64,000 nt of DNA from Gymnopilus junonius. Taxonomy: Eukaryota; Basidiomycota; Agaricomycetes; Agaricales; Galerinaceae. Each line of letters begins with the position of its first letter. Position 1 is the first letter of the stretch. The translations under genes and the position numbers were made by a program. The notes under the pieces were generated by a model. It saw only the letters and a program-made list of their open reading frames with translations, was not told the DNA's origin and did no database searches. This document shows, piece after piece, positions 31,103 through 41,081 of this stretch. The stretch lies in contig JADNYJ010000054.1 in the NCBI GenBank assembly GCA_015501075.1, forward strand, positions 1-64,000, given 5' to 3'.

Positions 31103-31957
31103 TCAGCCAGTAAGCTCCATAACGAAAACGTTGGGAGCCTTAAATCCAAGCCGATGCTGCGCATACTTGTCATCTCTTGCCAAACCTTCAAAATACACTT
31201 TGTCTCGAAGCCAGTCTGGAAAGAATGAGCTATGCATTCAAAGGTTGAATAGCAAAATCTCACCAATTCGTCTGATTCTGTCGGGAAGTTGAGCAGGTGC
31301 GTAGTACCCTCCTCCGCCCCACGTATTGGAGGGCTGAGTTTGCTGGAAGTTGGCTGCAGCAGTTCGTTTCATTTGATCTTGCAGTCTGGAGTTCAAGAGG
31401 CCGAACTCTGCCTCCGTAACTTCATGTTCCGTGTACCTGCAAGCAAGTTCCTTCCATGAGCATTCAAAGGGTTTGCCAAACAAGAAAATGAAGTTCGATC
31501 GCACTCTTTAAAAATCGTGGAACAGACGTCGCCTATCGTCACTCCCGCGTCCCTCTTGACAATAGTACACCATGGAGCAAAGTGCGATATGATGATCAGC
31601 TGATTGACGCGTGGAAGCGTTGCGGGCTCGTCTTTTCCGTATACACTATTGTCGCCTCCTCTCATGCCCGTTTGAGTAAAACCTGCGATAGGCTGTGAGA
31701 GGGCTGGTAGTAAACGAATAACGCTTGAATTACAAATGCTTACCGGTGACCAGATGGAATGAAAGTGGTTGATGTTCTGACTTGCCCTCGAGAATGGGAT
31801 TCAGCTCGAGGGGTGTGTCCAATAGGTACACATCTGTCTGCGAAAGAACAGGACCATCTAATGCCAACAGAACTCAGATCGCTTTAATTATTATGCTCCA
31901 AAATCGCGTACAAGAGGTCCCTGGAGCCCATTTGTTGACATAAATCCTTTCGCCCAT
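31103..31957 (-). CDS. DUF6699-type protein, small
   Basis: Four or more exons are joined by short introns, for example 31215-31262 and one between the codons for VTG and FTQTGM. The spliced product holds the full domain: VYLLDTPLELNPILEG, LSFHLVTG, EPATLPRVNQLIIISHFAPW with the PAT..P and PW signatures, and VTIGDVCSTIFKE. It then has a helical tail with YTEHEVTEAEFGLLNSR and ends FVMELTG. The ATG at 31957 (MGERIYVNKW) is the first good start, but an upstream exon is possible because the frame stays open for about ten codons. It lies tail-to-tail with the larger DUF6699 gene, hinting at an old local duplication. Function unknown. Confidence 0.75.
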
Positions 31958-32505
31958 GATGATCACAAGTGGTGGTAGAAACCTAGAAAGTGTACGTAGA
32001 TTCAATGCTTTCCGCCCGAGTAAATAATAATAAAGCTTCAAAGGCACTCTGTCCCGCGTACAAAGTCACGGCCAGTCAGAGATCAGATTGATTAGAGAAG
32101 GAGTGCTTCGTGTTGAGGCGACTGATCGTGATAAAAATAGAGAGAAACTGGAAAAGGCAACGATACATACGTCACAGTTCGGACGTTTCCGAGGTTCATT
32201 TCTGGTGAGAGTGTGTCGGTGTTTTATAACCTCCCTGTGTCTGAATAATGCCTGTGGGTTACTAACTTCTTGCTTGAACCTTTCTTGCTTGAACATTTCT
32301 GATGCGCGCCTGAGTCGTGGAAGCACACTTGAAGATGCCTAGTGAACTTGTTCAGTCATTCAATGCCCTCCCATGATCATCTCGGGCGAAAAGAATTCCT
32401 GGGCTCTCCAGTGGAAATGACTGGCACTTCGACGTTCGTTACATGCACATCCATCCACCTTGTCATGTCGTCTTTCTTTTCAACCCAAAATATCACTGCG
32501 TAAAT

Positions 32506-34017
32506 ATGGAACCTATTCCTGGTGAATACGGGGGCAGTGTGGATAGCTCCTCATTTTTCCCTGAATCGTCCAAGGAGGCTGCTCCAGAAGTTGCACAGGC
32601 TCTCCTCCGTGCCTTTGTGAACAGCTTTTATCGGGAGAATGCTAGTTCTCCCCGCTCTATTGCCCCGAGCAGACTGACTACAGCGCACCAGGATCTTGCT
32701 GCCGCTATCTCGGATGAATTTCAGCGATTGGGCGTTCGTCGCAGGGCCCTCTGCAACATTGGCCTATCAACCTCTTCTGTAAATGAGAATGCACATAGCA
32801 ACTTTCACGCCTTTTTTACTGGCTTGATAAAGGGGACCTACGTTGATGAAAACGTCGTGAGGAAGATCTCGACTCCCACGTCCATCGATTTCGGCAATCT
32901 CGATAGTCGCCCATGTTTCGAACAAGATAAAAGTTATATAGAACTACTTGTGGACTACACAGAACAGATAAAGCTCTCTGTCCCTATTGACTGTCCCTGT
33001 GCTTCTTCTAGAGCGATGCAATCCATACATATCATCCAGAACTTAAGCCTTGATTCGCCTACCCTGTCGTTAAGAAAGAGGCTGATGCTGGCGATCCCGA
33101 AGCCGCGTTGGATTTTGGTTTGAGGTTATTCCTTTCTATAAAGCCTCTTAAAATGCACCCGTCCAATGTTTGCACAGACTTCTCATTGGAATGGGTTGTT
33201 CAAAGGATCGTACCCTTGGTCGAGCCTATATTATAAAGGCAGTCCAGTCCGATAAAGCTGGTAATGAGCTAAAGGCCACATCTCATTGCTTGCTTATCAA
33301 TTGGCACTTGCCCGTTACATCAGGAGATCTGGTTTGCGGCAGGTACCTTTTCGCTGCTTGCCATCATGCAGACATTGCTGCTTCAATCGCCCGTCGTATA
33401 TTACCTCCAGGTGTTGAGGTACCAAGGTCGATTTTAAAACTAATGGCGTATCTTACACCTCAAGCAGACAAAGTGCTTGAGTTAGATCTTTTCTACTCAG
33501 ACGCGTGGCAGGCATCAGAATATAAGAACGAACAAGTTAATATCAAGGTGAAGAAGATTCAGGAGAAGAGGTTGAAGGACACAAATAGGTATCGATGTGC
33601 GACTGTTGGTTGTGGAATCGAAGCAACCCATGGTAGAATATTATCTAAATGCAGGTGTTACCAAAACTTCGACCTTGAATGGCGCATTCACATTCCTTAT
33701 TAGGTGCTGGTAAATGCGATCTCGATAAAAAACCGAGTTATTGTAGCAAAAAGTGCCAAAAAGCAGACTGGAAGAACCATAAACCCTTCTGCAATCCACG
33801 AGCATCGTGCTCTGTCGTCGATCCTCAAGTACATCCAACCAACGTTGGAGTTCCTGCAACCGTAGGTGCTATCGGAATACCCGCCAGACGCGAGCATGGA
33901 GGGACCATGTACATGATCTCGCCTGAAATGGGTCCGGACGAGTTAAAGGAATACTGGGAATTTGCTCTGCAACACCTGTCAATGTTTTCGCCTATCGCAG
34001 TCTTAAACAGGAATTGA
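32506..34017 (+). CDS. MYND-type zinc-finger protein
   Basis: The N-terminal exon (from MEPIPGEYGG at 32506; an upstream ATG at 32443 is possible) encodes a helical domain. The middle part carries KKEADAGDPEAALDFGLRLL, joined across an intron at about 33124-33179 to LIGMGCSKDRTLGRAYI, a Sel1-like pattern. The C-terminal exon completes a MYND finger: CATVGCGIEATHGRILSKC, then PSYCSKKCQKADWKNHKPFC, giving the expected C-X2-C..C-X3-C..H-X3-C ligands. An intron (about 33655-33703) splits the finger. Fingers of this type bind proline-rich peptides. This architecture is common in mushroom fungi and its role is not known. One splice between about 33000 and 33075 remains unresolved. Confidence 0.75.
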
Positions 34018-34785
34018 CCGACAGATAGTCTCCGCTGGAATGATATGCTCCACACATTATAGTAACGTTTGTTTGATTATGGATATCTCTCACTTTTATC
34101 TTCCTATCTTTCTTGATGCCTGTATAAGTTGTAATTGTAATGTTTTATATCTTCTGGAACCCTATGTACTTACAAGATTACAGGCTTAATACCTGGTGAA
34201 TTATTTGTTTTTGAGTTTTTACCTTCTAGTTTCAAATTTGTTTCCAATCACATCGAGAGGTTGGAATTGTGCCTCGTCAATGCTATATTTAGCTCAACGC
34301 CGTAGTCGAAATACCTCAGATCTCATAGAGGCTGTGCCAACAGACAAGGCGGTTAGGAGCCTGTACTATTAAACTGCAACTTCTGCTAGTGAAGTTCGTC
34401 AGTCTTGTCTTGGGAAAGCCAAGGGAAAACAGTGCCACTCCTCAAATGTTTATGAATAAACGACCCCGGTGGAAAAAGATCGCCGACAATCCCATCGCTC
34501 AACAACTATGGCAAACCTCCCTCGGTCCGCCAAGTCTGGCAATGACTGGTCCGAGAGCGAACTCCTCTCTTTCAACATTCGGCTGGTCGACGTCAATATA
34601 TAGTACCTGCCTTTTTTAATACCTCTATGCTTCCCTGTTTGCTTGAAAAATAGACAATGTGATTGATTGGTATGCAATGAATTCTGGATCATTATGTACT
34701 CGTAACAAATCGTAAAACTAGATTGGTATTAAGTCCATTCAATAGGCGCAACAACAGAACGTACCTTCGTAGTCATACTCGTAGA
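34018..34785. other. Intergenic, no gene supported
   Basis: No coding or repeat signal is visible. It holds the 3' ends of the MYND gene (left) and of the MFS gene (right, opposite strand). Confidence 0.45.
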
Positions 34786-36597
34786 TCACTCCAAGCTGCT
34801 TGGCAGCTGAGAAGCTAGCCATACACCTCCAACGGTCAAAGAGACTAACACCATATACGCGGCATAACCCCAAAATATATGATGCAAAACGACAAGGATA
34901 GCAAGCTGCTCGCAGTTACGGCATAACCATCCGCCCGATCGACACGAGGGTCTGTGCAAGGCCATTGGTCGCTCCCAGCGATCGCTTGTTTGGGGCTGCG
35001 GCTGTAATGAACATGTATACGCAGCCTGTGTGATTAATCATTAGGAAAAAGACGACGGAAACAACCCGGCTACGGGGAAGTGCAAAAAGACGCACCGTAT
35101 CCCAATTCCATCACGAGAGCGCACGACAATTGGAAGGCAAGCATAATCCAAACGATGTAAGAGAACCCTTCTTCCGATACCAGAAGATTCATTAAAGGTG
35201 AAAACGTAAAGATAGGAATGAAAGCGGTGACCGCAGCCATAAATACGGCCTTTACACCAAACCTACGGACGAGTCGGCCTAGCATCACGGTCTGAAAGAT
35301 GCTGTTGGCAATACCGTAGGTCCCTAAGATGAATCCTACTTCACGAGGGGCAAGGCCGAGACCTCCGATCGTCACTGGCATTGCGAGGAAAAGAGGTTGA
35401 ATAGCGTTATAGGCATAATGAAGAGATGCGATGCAGACATAGTTAAATATGGGTATGAGAGTCTTCTTATGAAGCAATGATTTAAGTGGGACAGGCTCGT
35501 CCTTGATATCCTGGGTATTTGGAGTAGTATGAGAGCCAAGAAGAGGCTCCATTGAGCCATCTATTTCAGAGAGCCTGCGCCTATAAAAATAACCTGCTTG
35601 GATTGTCTGATACACGGTCAGAAGTCTGGTGAGTTCTTAATATGGAAGAAGCCCACTTCTCTAAGGAATGCGAGGATAACGAGGCATGCAAACGTCGCAA
35701 TTGCTGCGGTCACAGCGCATGGCAGAAGATAAGGATATGTCACCCAGAATGGATCTGCGAATCTTTCCGAAAAATGGTCGTGGGGTCTGGCAAGCCAGCC
35801 GCCGGCAAATGCACTTGAAGAAATGAGAGATACAATCATCTAAGCGTTCAGACAGATGAGAACAGACGTACCCAAAGGAACTTCCCGCTGCCCATGGAAC
35901 ATGAAGCAGAGCGAATGCATCTGCGCTGTTGGTATGATCCGTGATCTCGCCCACCATACTCTTGATAACTCCTGCGACACAATTAAATTCTACTACTTTT
36001 AAATGAAGATCCGCATGCTTACCAGCATTGCTATTGAGAGCGGTAAAGATGCAGCGGCTGGGAATAGATAAGTCAAACTGCGCGAAGATTCAAAAAATGA
36101 AACCGCCTTCACCTCAGCACAAGACTCAGAAAGGTTTTTGAAAGACCCAAGGACACCGTCGAGATAGCAAGCGCGAATGTGCCTAGGAGAAGAACAGGCT
36201 TTCTCCCAATATGATCGGATAAACGACTCCAATACATGACACTGATGAGGGATATCGACTGGCGGATGAGCTCCTAAAAATCAAACTAAATTGTGAGACC
36301 AATTGCATCCAAGAAGTTGGCTTCGCAGTGAGAACGGACCATGAGCCCAGAGTAATATCCAACCTTCGCGTCATCTCCTCCAGTGACCGAAGCCAAAAGC
36401 TGTAGTAGAGATTGATTAAAATATGAAACAGACAAATATACGCCAATGCCACTGACCTCGTTGAGGAAAGGAAAGATCACGAATGTCGAAGATGATTCAC
36501 AAAATCGCAGCAGCAACAGAATTGCAAGCTGTCCAACAGGGAGTGGCGTCCGCTGCGCCTTCAGATCGGTATCTCCTTCGACGAAGAGATGAGGCAT
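34786..36597 (-). pseudogene. MFS multidrug/H+ antiporter-like transporter, C-terminus probably broken
   Basis: Exons encode a 12-helix MFS protein of the DHA1 type: PLPVGQLAILLLLRFCESS (TM1), GGDDAKVGYYSGLM, the SRLSDHIGRKPVLL loop (the A-motif of the superfamily), GVIKSMVGEITDHTNSADAF, and WVTYPYLLPCAVTAA. A long central loop (MEPLLGSHTTPNTQD) is followed by the second half (ILGTYGIANSIFQTVMLGRL, LVMELGYG, FITAAAPNKRSLGATNGLAQ). The last exon stops at TAA (34916) right after LVSIGRMVMP. Sequence matching the last helix (ILVVLHHIFWGYAAYMVLVS..) follows in other frames down to a natural-looking stop at 34786. Two small indels therefore seem to have removed TM12. I chose the ATG at 36597 (MPHLFVEGD). 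Substrate unknown; plasma or vacuolar membrane likely. Confidence 0.75.
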
Positions 36598-37086
36598 CCC
36601 TGTTGCGCCAGACAAAGGAGTATGGAACCGAACAGAGAGACTCCAGAGCAACGTAAATAAACCCTTGCACAAGATCCGCCGTTGTACTTGTGCTATTGGA
36701 CACTTTGGACAAAACAAGCCTTCTGAGCTATCGAAACACCGACACCATGCGAGAGAAGTGAGGAGGTTAAAATCCCCCCACTATTGGCGCCCCCAGTCAA
36801 ACAGAATTCGTTGGTAGAACTGAGCAGTCGAATGGCAGAAGAGGCTCGGTTGAGGAAGCAGAGGGGTATCAAGAGAGAGATCCAACCCTATCGGCGTCGG
36901 CAAAATAGACAGACGAAAATAGATCGGAATCGGCCGAAGTCCGTAACTTAGGTCAATCAGATAAGATAAGATGTCTCATTCAGTAAGATCGATAAGATAA
37001 AGTCAGATTCCGTACGTCATCATAACTAATCTTGCCGAGTCATTCTAGCCTCGTCCTTTTGACTCTCACCAAACCAACTTGCTGAT
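36598..37086. promoter_or_regulatory. Divergent promoter with GATAAG cluster
   Basis: The MFS gene (left, minus) and the Ccdc124-like gene (right, plus) diverge from this 0.5-kb region. Three GATAAG sites lie at 36960-36965, 36965-36970 and 36991-36996, with a GATAAA directly after the last. GATAAG is the binding sequence of fungal GATA factors (nitrogen, iron and light control). Factor and direction of effect are not known. Confidence 0.5.
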
Positions 37087-38167
37087 ATGGCGCCAAAAGG
37101 AAATAACGCAAAAAAAGAGAGTGGAAGGGCCAAGAAGGCAGAAAATGAAGCCAAGAAACAAGAGGCCGCTGCTGCCGAGAAGGTGCGTCAAATTTATGCT
37201 CCAGCCTCTATATTACTTTCTGACATAACTGTGCGTCGCAGGAGAGGAAAGAAGCGGATAAATGGGTAGACAAAGACGTGAAAGGTGGAAAATCCAAGCA
37301 AGAGGCTCAAGAAGAGAAGAGAAAGGCCGATCTAGCACGCAAAGCTGAGGCCGCTCGTCTTCTTGCAGAGGAAGAGGCGTCAATGTCTTCAGCAAAACCT
37401 AAAGCTACAGGTCCAAAGAAGAAAGCTGCTCCCGTTGTCAAGCCCGCTGGTCCTGGTGCGATTGCTGCTGGAGGTAGTTTGGATGGTTCAGATGTTGGGC
37501 CGTCTTCCAAATCGAACGAGCCACCGGCGGAGGTGGAGAGCTTTGCGGCGACTGGCATTGATAACGCGCTCGATCTACTAGAAATTGTCACTGCCAAGAT
37601 GGACAAGGCAAGCGTAGGTCAACAAGCCGCGAAGATCGAACAGCATCCAGAGGTGCGATCGGATTCCCACATCTCAGTTCGATTTCTGGAAATTCTTATT
37701 TCTCCTTTCTTAGCGTCGGTTCAAGGTGTGAAGAGAATGTGCAAGATCTCGGCCGACAATTTGATGCGACATTTTCTACAGGGAGCACTGGAAGCGTATA
37801 CTGAACGCGAACTTCCAAAACTCAAGGAAGAGGTAAATGAAGCGGTCTTGATATCTAGCGATTACTTATAATCTTCCTTTTCAGCATCCTGGGTTACGGC
37901 TGCAACAATATAAGGTCAATCCACGACGATTATCTGCGGAGCCCACACAACTGACAAAACCTTGTTCTAGGATCTGATCTATAAGCAATTCCAGAAAGCA
38001 CCTGAGAATCCGTAAGCTAAATCATCATATGAAGTTTTCGATCCCTCTCAGCTCGTTATTTCAGATTCAACCAAACCACCATCTCTTATGATGCCTCAAA
38101 AGACGAGAAGATCCAGGCTCTTGGTGCGAAGAAGGCTCAGATTGAAGGACGCCTGCGGGAGAAGTGA
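37087..38167 (+). CDS. Ccdc124/Oxs1-like ribosome-associated protein
   Basis: Seven exons (37087-37182, 37242-37652, 37714-37725, 37782-37832, 37886-37915, 37971-38011, 38065-38167) sum to 744 nt and 247 residues in one frame. The N-terminal half is a Lys/Glu/Ala-rich helix (MAPKGNNAKKESGRAKKAEN..) that would lie along the ribosome. The C-terminal half has the family core: EQHPERRFK, AYTERELPKLKEEHPGLRL and YKQFQKAPENPFNQ. Relatives in animals (Ccdc124) and yeasts (Lso1/Lso2) bind idle or recovering ribosomes and help restart translation. Exon 3 is only 12 nt and encodes RRFK of the core. No break is seen. Confidence 0.9.
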
Positions 38168-38971
38168 ACGTAGGCGATAATAACTCGTATCTGCATTTCT
38201 GTTGAGTGACACGCCAAACTAATGAATGACACTTAATAATGAGCAGTTCATTTTGGGTTCATTCGATCTTCCTGGTTATAACTTGCATTTATTTGCCATG
38301 CACCGGAGCTGATCGTTGTACGATTAAAATCAATAGGTCTATTATACAGGCCCTGCGGAATCACAGTGTGAGACTAAGTGCTAGCATGAAGGAGATTTAT
38401 GGAGTACAGTGGCAAAGCGAAATTAACAAACGCGACAAAAAACTAATATAAAATAGGAATGCGTTGAACTGAAGGAAAAGACCAAGAATCACAAAATCAT
38501 AAGGATCGTAGCGCGGTCGTAGTGGTATTTGATGTTTTTACAGGCAATAAGGAGATTAATCTGTATATCAAGACAAGATTAGCGCCGATGAAATCAAAAA
38601 GATAGAAGGCATAAGGAGAATATCAGAAAAAAAAAGGCAATATATGGTTGTCTCCACAAGGATCAGAACAGGTCTGAATAGTGTTCATCCAGCGGTGCAA
38701 TGAAAGGGAGTAGGTACTCACGGGTATAGCACAATAAACATACAGTATTTCGACAATGCAGTTACCTGAGGTAGGAAAGTAGGTTAGCACCAACGTCATC
38801 AGATGCCGAAGAGCATATCAAAAGGATCAGAAATTAAAAGGCAATATCGGTTGTCCTCCGCGCCAGAGCTCGGAACAGGTCTGATAGGTTTTCATCACAG
38901 GAAAAGGAAAAGAGAAGGACACGAATGATGTATGAACGATACTCACCAAAAAAGGAAATCAAGAAACTTAA
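38168..38971. repeat. Intergenic with a diverged direct duplication
   Basis: Two related segments at about 38630-38710 and 38835-38945 share AAAAGGCAATAT, GGTTGTC, GAACAGGTCTGA and TTCATC. Each ends in TACTCAC, which on the minus strand is a GTGAGTA splice donor. They lie just downstream of the calcipressin gene, so they may hold untranslated exons or introns of its 3' end. No coding gene is seen. Confidence 0.5.
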
Positions 38972-39746
38972 TTATGAGATGGGAGGCATGGCAGTCGCGA
39001 AATGTCGCCACTTATCGCGGGCAGGGGCGGTCTCACCGTAGACCCAGTCCTCGGCTGAGACATCAAGGTCGAATTCGGCATCGCAGTTTTCGACGTATAC
39101 ACTCACACCAGAACCGTCTAGTGGATCGAGGAGTTGCTCAAAGGCAGGCTGATCATCGAAGGTCTGAAGCTTTCGCAGGGCCTGAATGAGGTCTTCTGCG
39201 AGAGGCGTCGAGTTGGGTGGATCCTCTTTCACTTGCTCCCAGCCAACAGGCGGAGAACCAGGTGGTGAGATGAGGAAGTTTTTCTCAATTGCAGGTGGTT
39301 TGAGGTAGCTGGAGTGAGGAACAAAAGATCGCTCGCCCCTTGGGATCAAGGGGTTGGGGTCAGCGCGGTACACGCGTAGCACTATCTGGGAGCTGTAAAT
39401 ATCGTCAGAATGAGACGCGAGGTTGATGCTGGGACCATACTACGCACTCGTCACTTGTAGGGTCGACGACGATAGGGTCGCTCTTCTGCTTGGCCATTTC
39501 AGCGTCACGTTCATGCTCGTACACGATAATGATCCTTCCAAAGCCTTGCAAGGGCACCCACTGGTTAATCTCGCCGAAGGAAGCAAAATGATCGCGCAGC
39601 ATATCCAAAATAAGGGGATCGAAAAAAGACTTGGGGAGCGAAGTCACCGCAAGTGTGTTGGTGGGCTGCAACACTGGTGGTGATGGCGGCGACGAGGAAG
39701 GGGAAGGTGAGGATGGTTCTGAAGGAGGGTAGATTGGTCTGGCCAT
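38972..39746 (-). CDS. Calcipressin (regulator of calcineurin)
   Basis: Two exons (39448-39746 and 38972-39392) with a GTGCGT..TTTACAG intron give 239 residues. The N-terminus is Pro/Ser-rich. An RRM-like fold follows (NTLAVTSLPKSFFDPLILDM, GRIIIVYEHERDAEMAKQKS, SSQIVLRVYRAD). The family hallmark FLISPPGSPPVGWEQ is complete; its SP repeat is the phosphorylation site in homologues, and it is followed by EDPPN. Calcipressins (RCAN in animals, Rcn1/Cbp1 in fungi) bind calcineurin A and inhibit or assist the phosphatase in Ca2+ signalling. The C-terminal extension is acidic (CDAEFDLDVSAEDWVYGE). No break is seen. Confidence 0.92.
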
Positions 39747-40733
39747 AGTGGAAGGTGGTTGTTGGAGTGGAACAAGCGGTGAGGGAGATCGTCGGTTTAA
39801 AAAGGAATTTTTACACGGAAATTGATGGCATTATGTAAGAAACTCCCTGGCTGTGCGGGGGCTGTTTTCGCGTTTCGCGCGTTGGCACAGCTCTTGTCAT
39901 TTCAACGCAGAACTTCATGAGGCTCGCCAGCTAAACTGTCACTTCCATATACTTGGAGAACATTCTCAAGTTCTAAATTACCCGTTTCTAGTCGATATTG
40001 GCACATTGGCTATACTCTATGACAGTCGGTCCTGGCATTCGAGCGAATGGCTCCATTGGCTCTAACCTGGCTTGAATTTGTTGGTGGTGGCGTGGCCCCT
40101 GCATCACCTCCTGAACAGCACATCTTGGAGAGGAAATTCATCACAGAAGATTTTTTGTTTCTATTCGGCGAAACACGTACTGGTGTATTGGCAGGCGCCA
40201 TATCATGATCAAGGGATTCCGGGGGCATCACCTTTTGGGTGCACTACTTTCCGCTGAGAAACCATGCTCTTACTTAGATCCGAACTTTGGTTATCGCTAC
40301 GCAAGTATCATAAACTCCTGGTTTTGTGCTGTGGGGCACAACTAGATTAGTTACTCGTGCTCCTAGTCCCACTTGTGTTCTTGGGACTTTGTCGTTATCT
40401 CAACAAGTGGAAAACATAAATGCACTTGCTAGTTTTAATATTCTTTCATCAGACTATCGTAGTCCTCTTCTTAGCTGGGAAAAAATGTGGTCCACGTTTT
40501 GCATTTTCGAAAGATCAGGCTTCATGTCGGCTGTAGTGTTTTCGGGGACCATAAAAATGTGCTTCGCCACGAATTGAATTCACCACATGCAATCTCTTGA
40601 GTCTTGACATGGGGCGCTGTGACATCTCAGCGTGAGAACGGTGACATCAACTCGTCGCCCAAGAATTACCTGCTCTATTTAATCAAATTCCCGTTCGAAA
40701 ACATTTCCCTAAGCCTGGAAGATTTAAAAATTA
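39747..40733. other. Intergenic, no gene supported
   Basis: Short open frames are present on both strands (for example 40010-40231 minus and 40326-40577 plus) but none has a recognisable motif, and their codon use does not separate them from chance. The tRNA terminator lies at its right end. Confidence 0.4.
40724..40730 (-). terminator. Pol III terminator of tRNA-Ala
   Basis: On the minus strand TTTTT follows the tRNA 3' end after TAA, which is the usual RNA polymerase III stop signal. Confidence 0.7.
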
Positions 40734-40815
40734 TGGACACTGTGGGAATTGAACCCACGACCTCACGCAATATCGCGGGTGCGAAGCGTGCGCGCTACCC
40801 CTGTGCCAAGAGCCC
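40734..40815 (-). tRNA. tRNA-Ala (anticodon CGC) with a 10-nt intron
   Basis: The cloverleaf folds on the minus strand. The acceptor is GGGCTCT/AGTGTCC with discriminator A, and includes the G3-U70 pair that identifies alanine tRNAs. The D-arm is GCAC..GCGC. The anticodon stem CACGC/GCGTG is perfect with loop TTCGCA+T, and the T-arm GTGGG TTCAATT CCCAC is perfect. A 10-nt intron (CCCGCGATAT) sits one base after the anticodon, the standard place. CCA is not encoded. A TTTTT terminator follows within 6 nt. Weak points are a T5-T68 mismatch and an A12-C23 mismatch. Confidence 0.85.
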
Positions 40816-41081
40816 TTAAAAACGGAGCGCAACTGAGTATAATTGAGGCTAATTTGAGCCCGCAGACTGTGGGAGAATGATGGCATGGATTACGTGATAC
40901 AAACACACCATTGTGTTTAGCCGAAGATTGTAGAGTACAAAGCCAGAGAACAATGAAAGGCAAGAACCAAGGGAACTGGGGCCGTAGTTCGGATTGCTCT
41001 TCTGGCAAGGGCGTCGGCTAAGCGGCCTTTTGCTTTTGCACTACCACCATCTTCCCTTTTTTCACGAGCTCGACGACTGTG

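Noticed and set aside
25192..36597. Secondary-metabolite cluster built on the P450 and MFS genes
   Set aside because: They are over 7 kb apart with unrelated genes between, and no synthase or regulator is present.
36953..36970. Similarity of AATCAGATAAGATAAG to the gypsy A LTR (6351-6366)
   Set aside because: Only about 16 bp are shared, built from GATAAG units; not evidence of a solo LTR.
40604..40819. Open frame with the peptide GIEPTTSRNI
   Set aside because: This peptide is the well-known by-product of translating a tRNA gene; the DNA is tRNA-Ala on the other strand.
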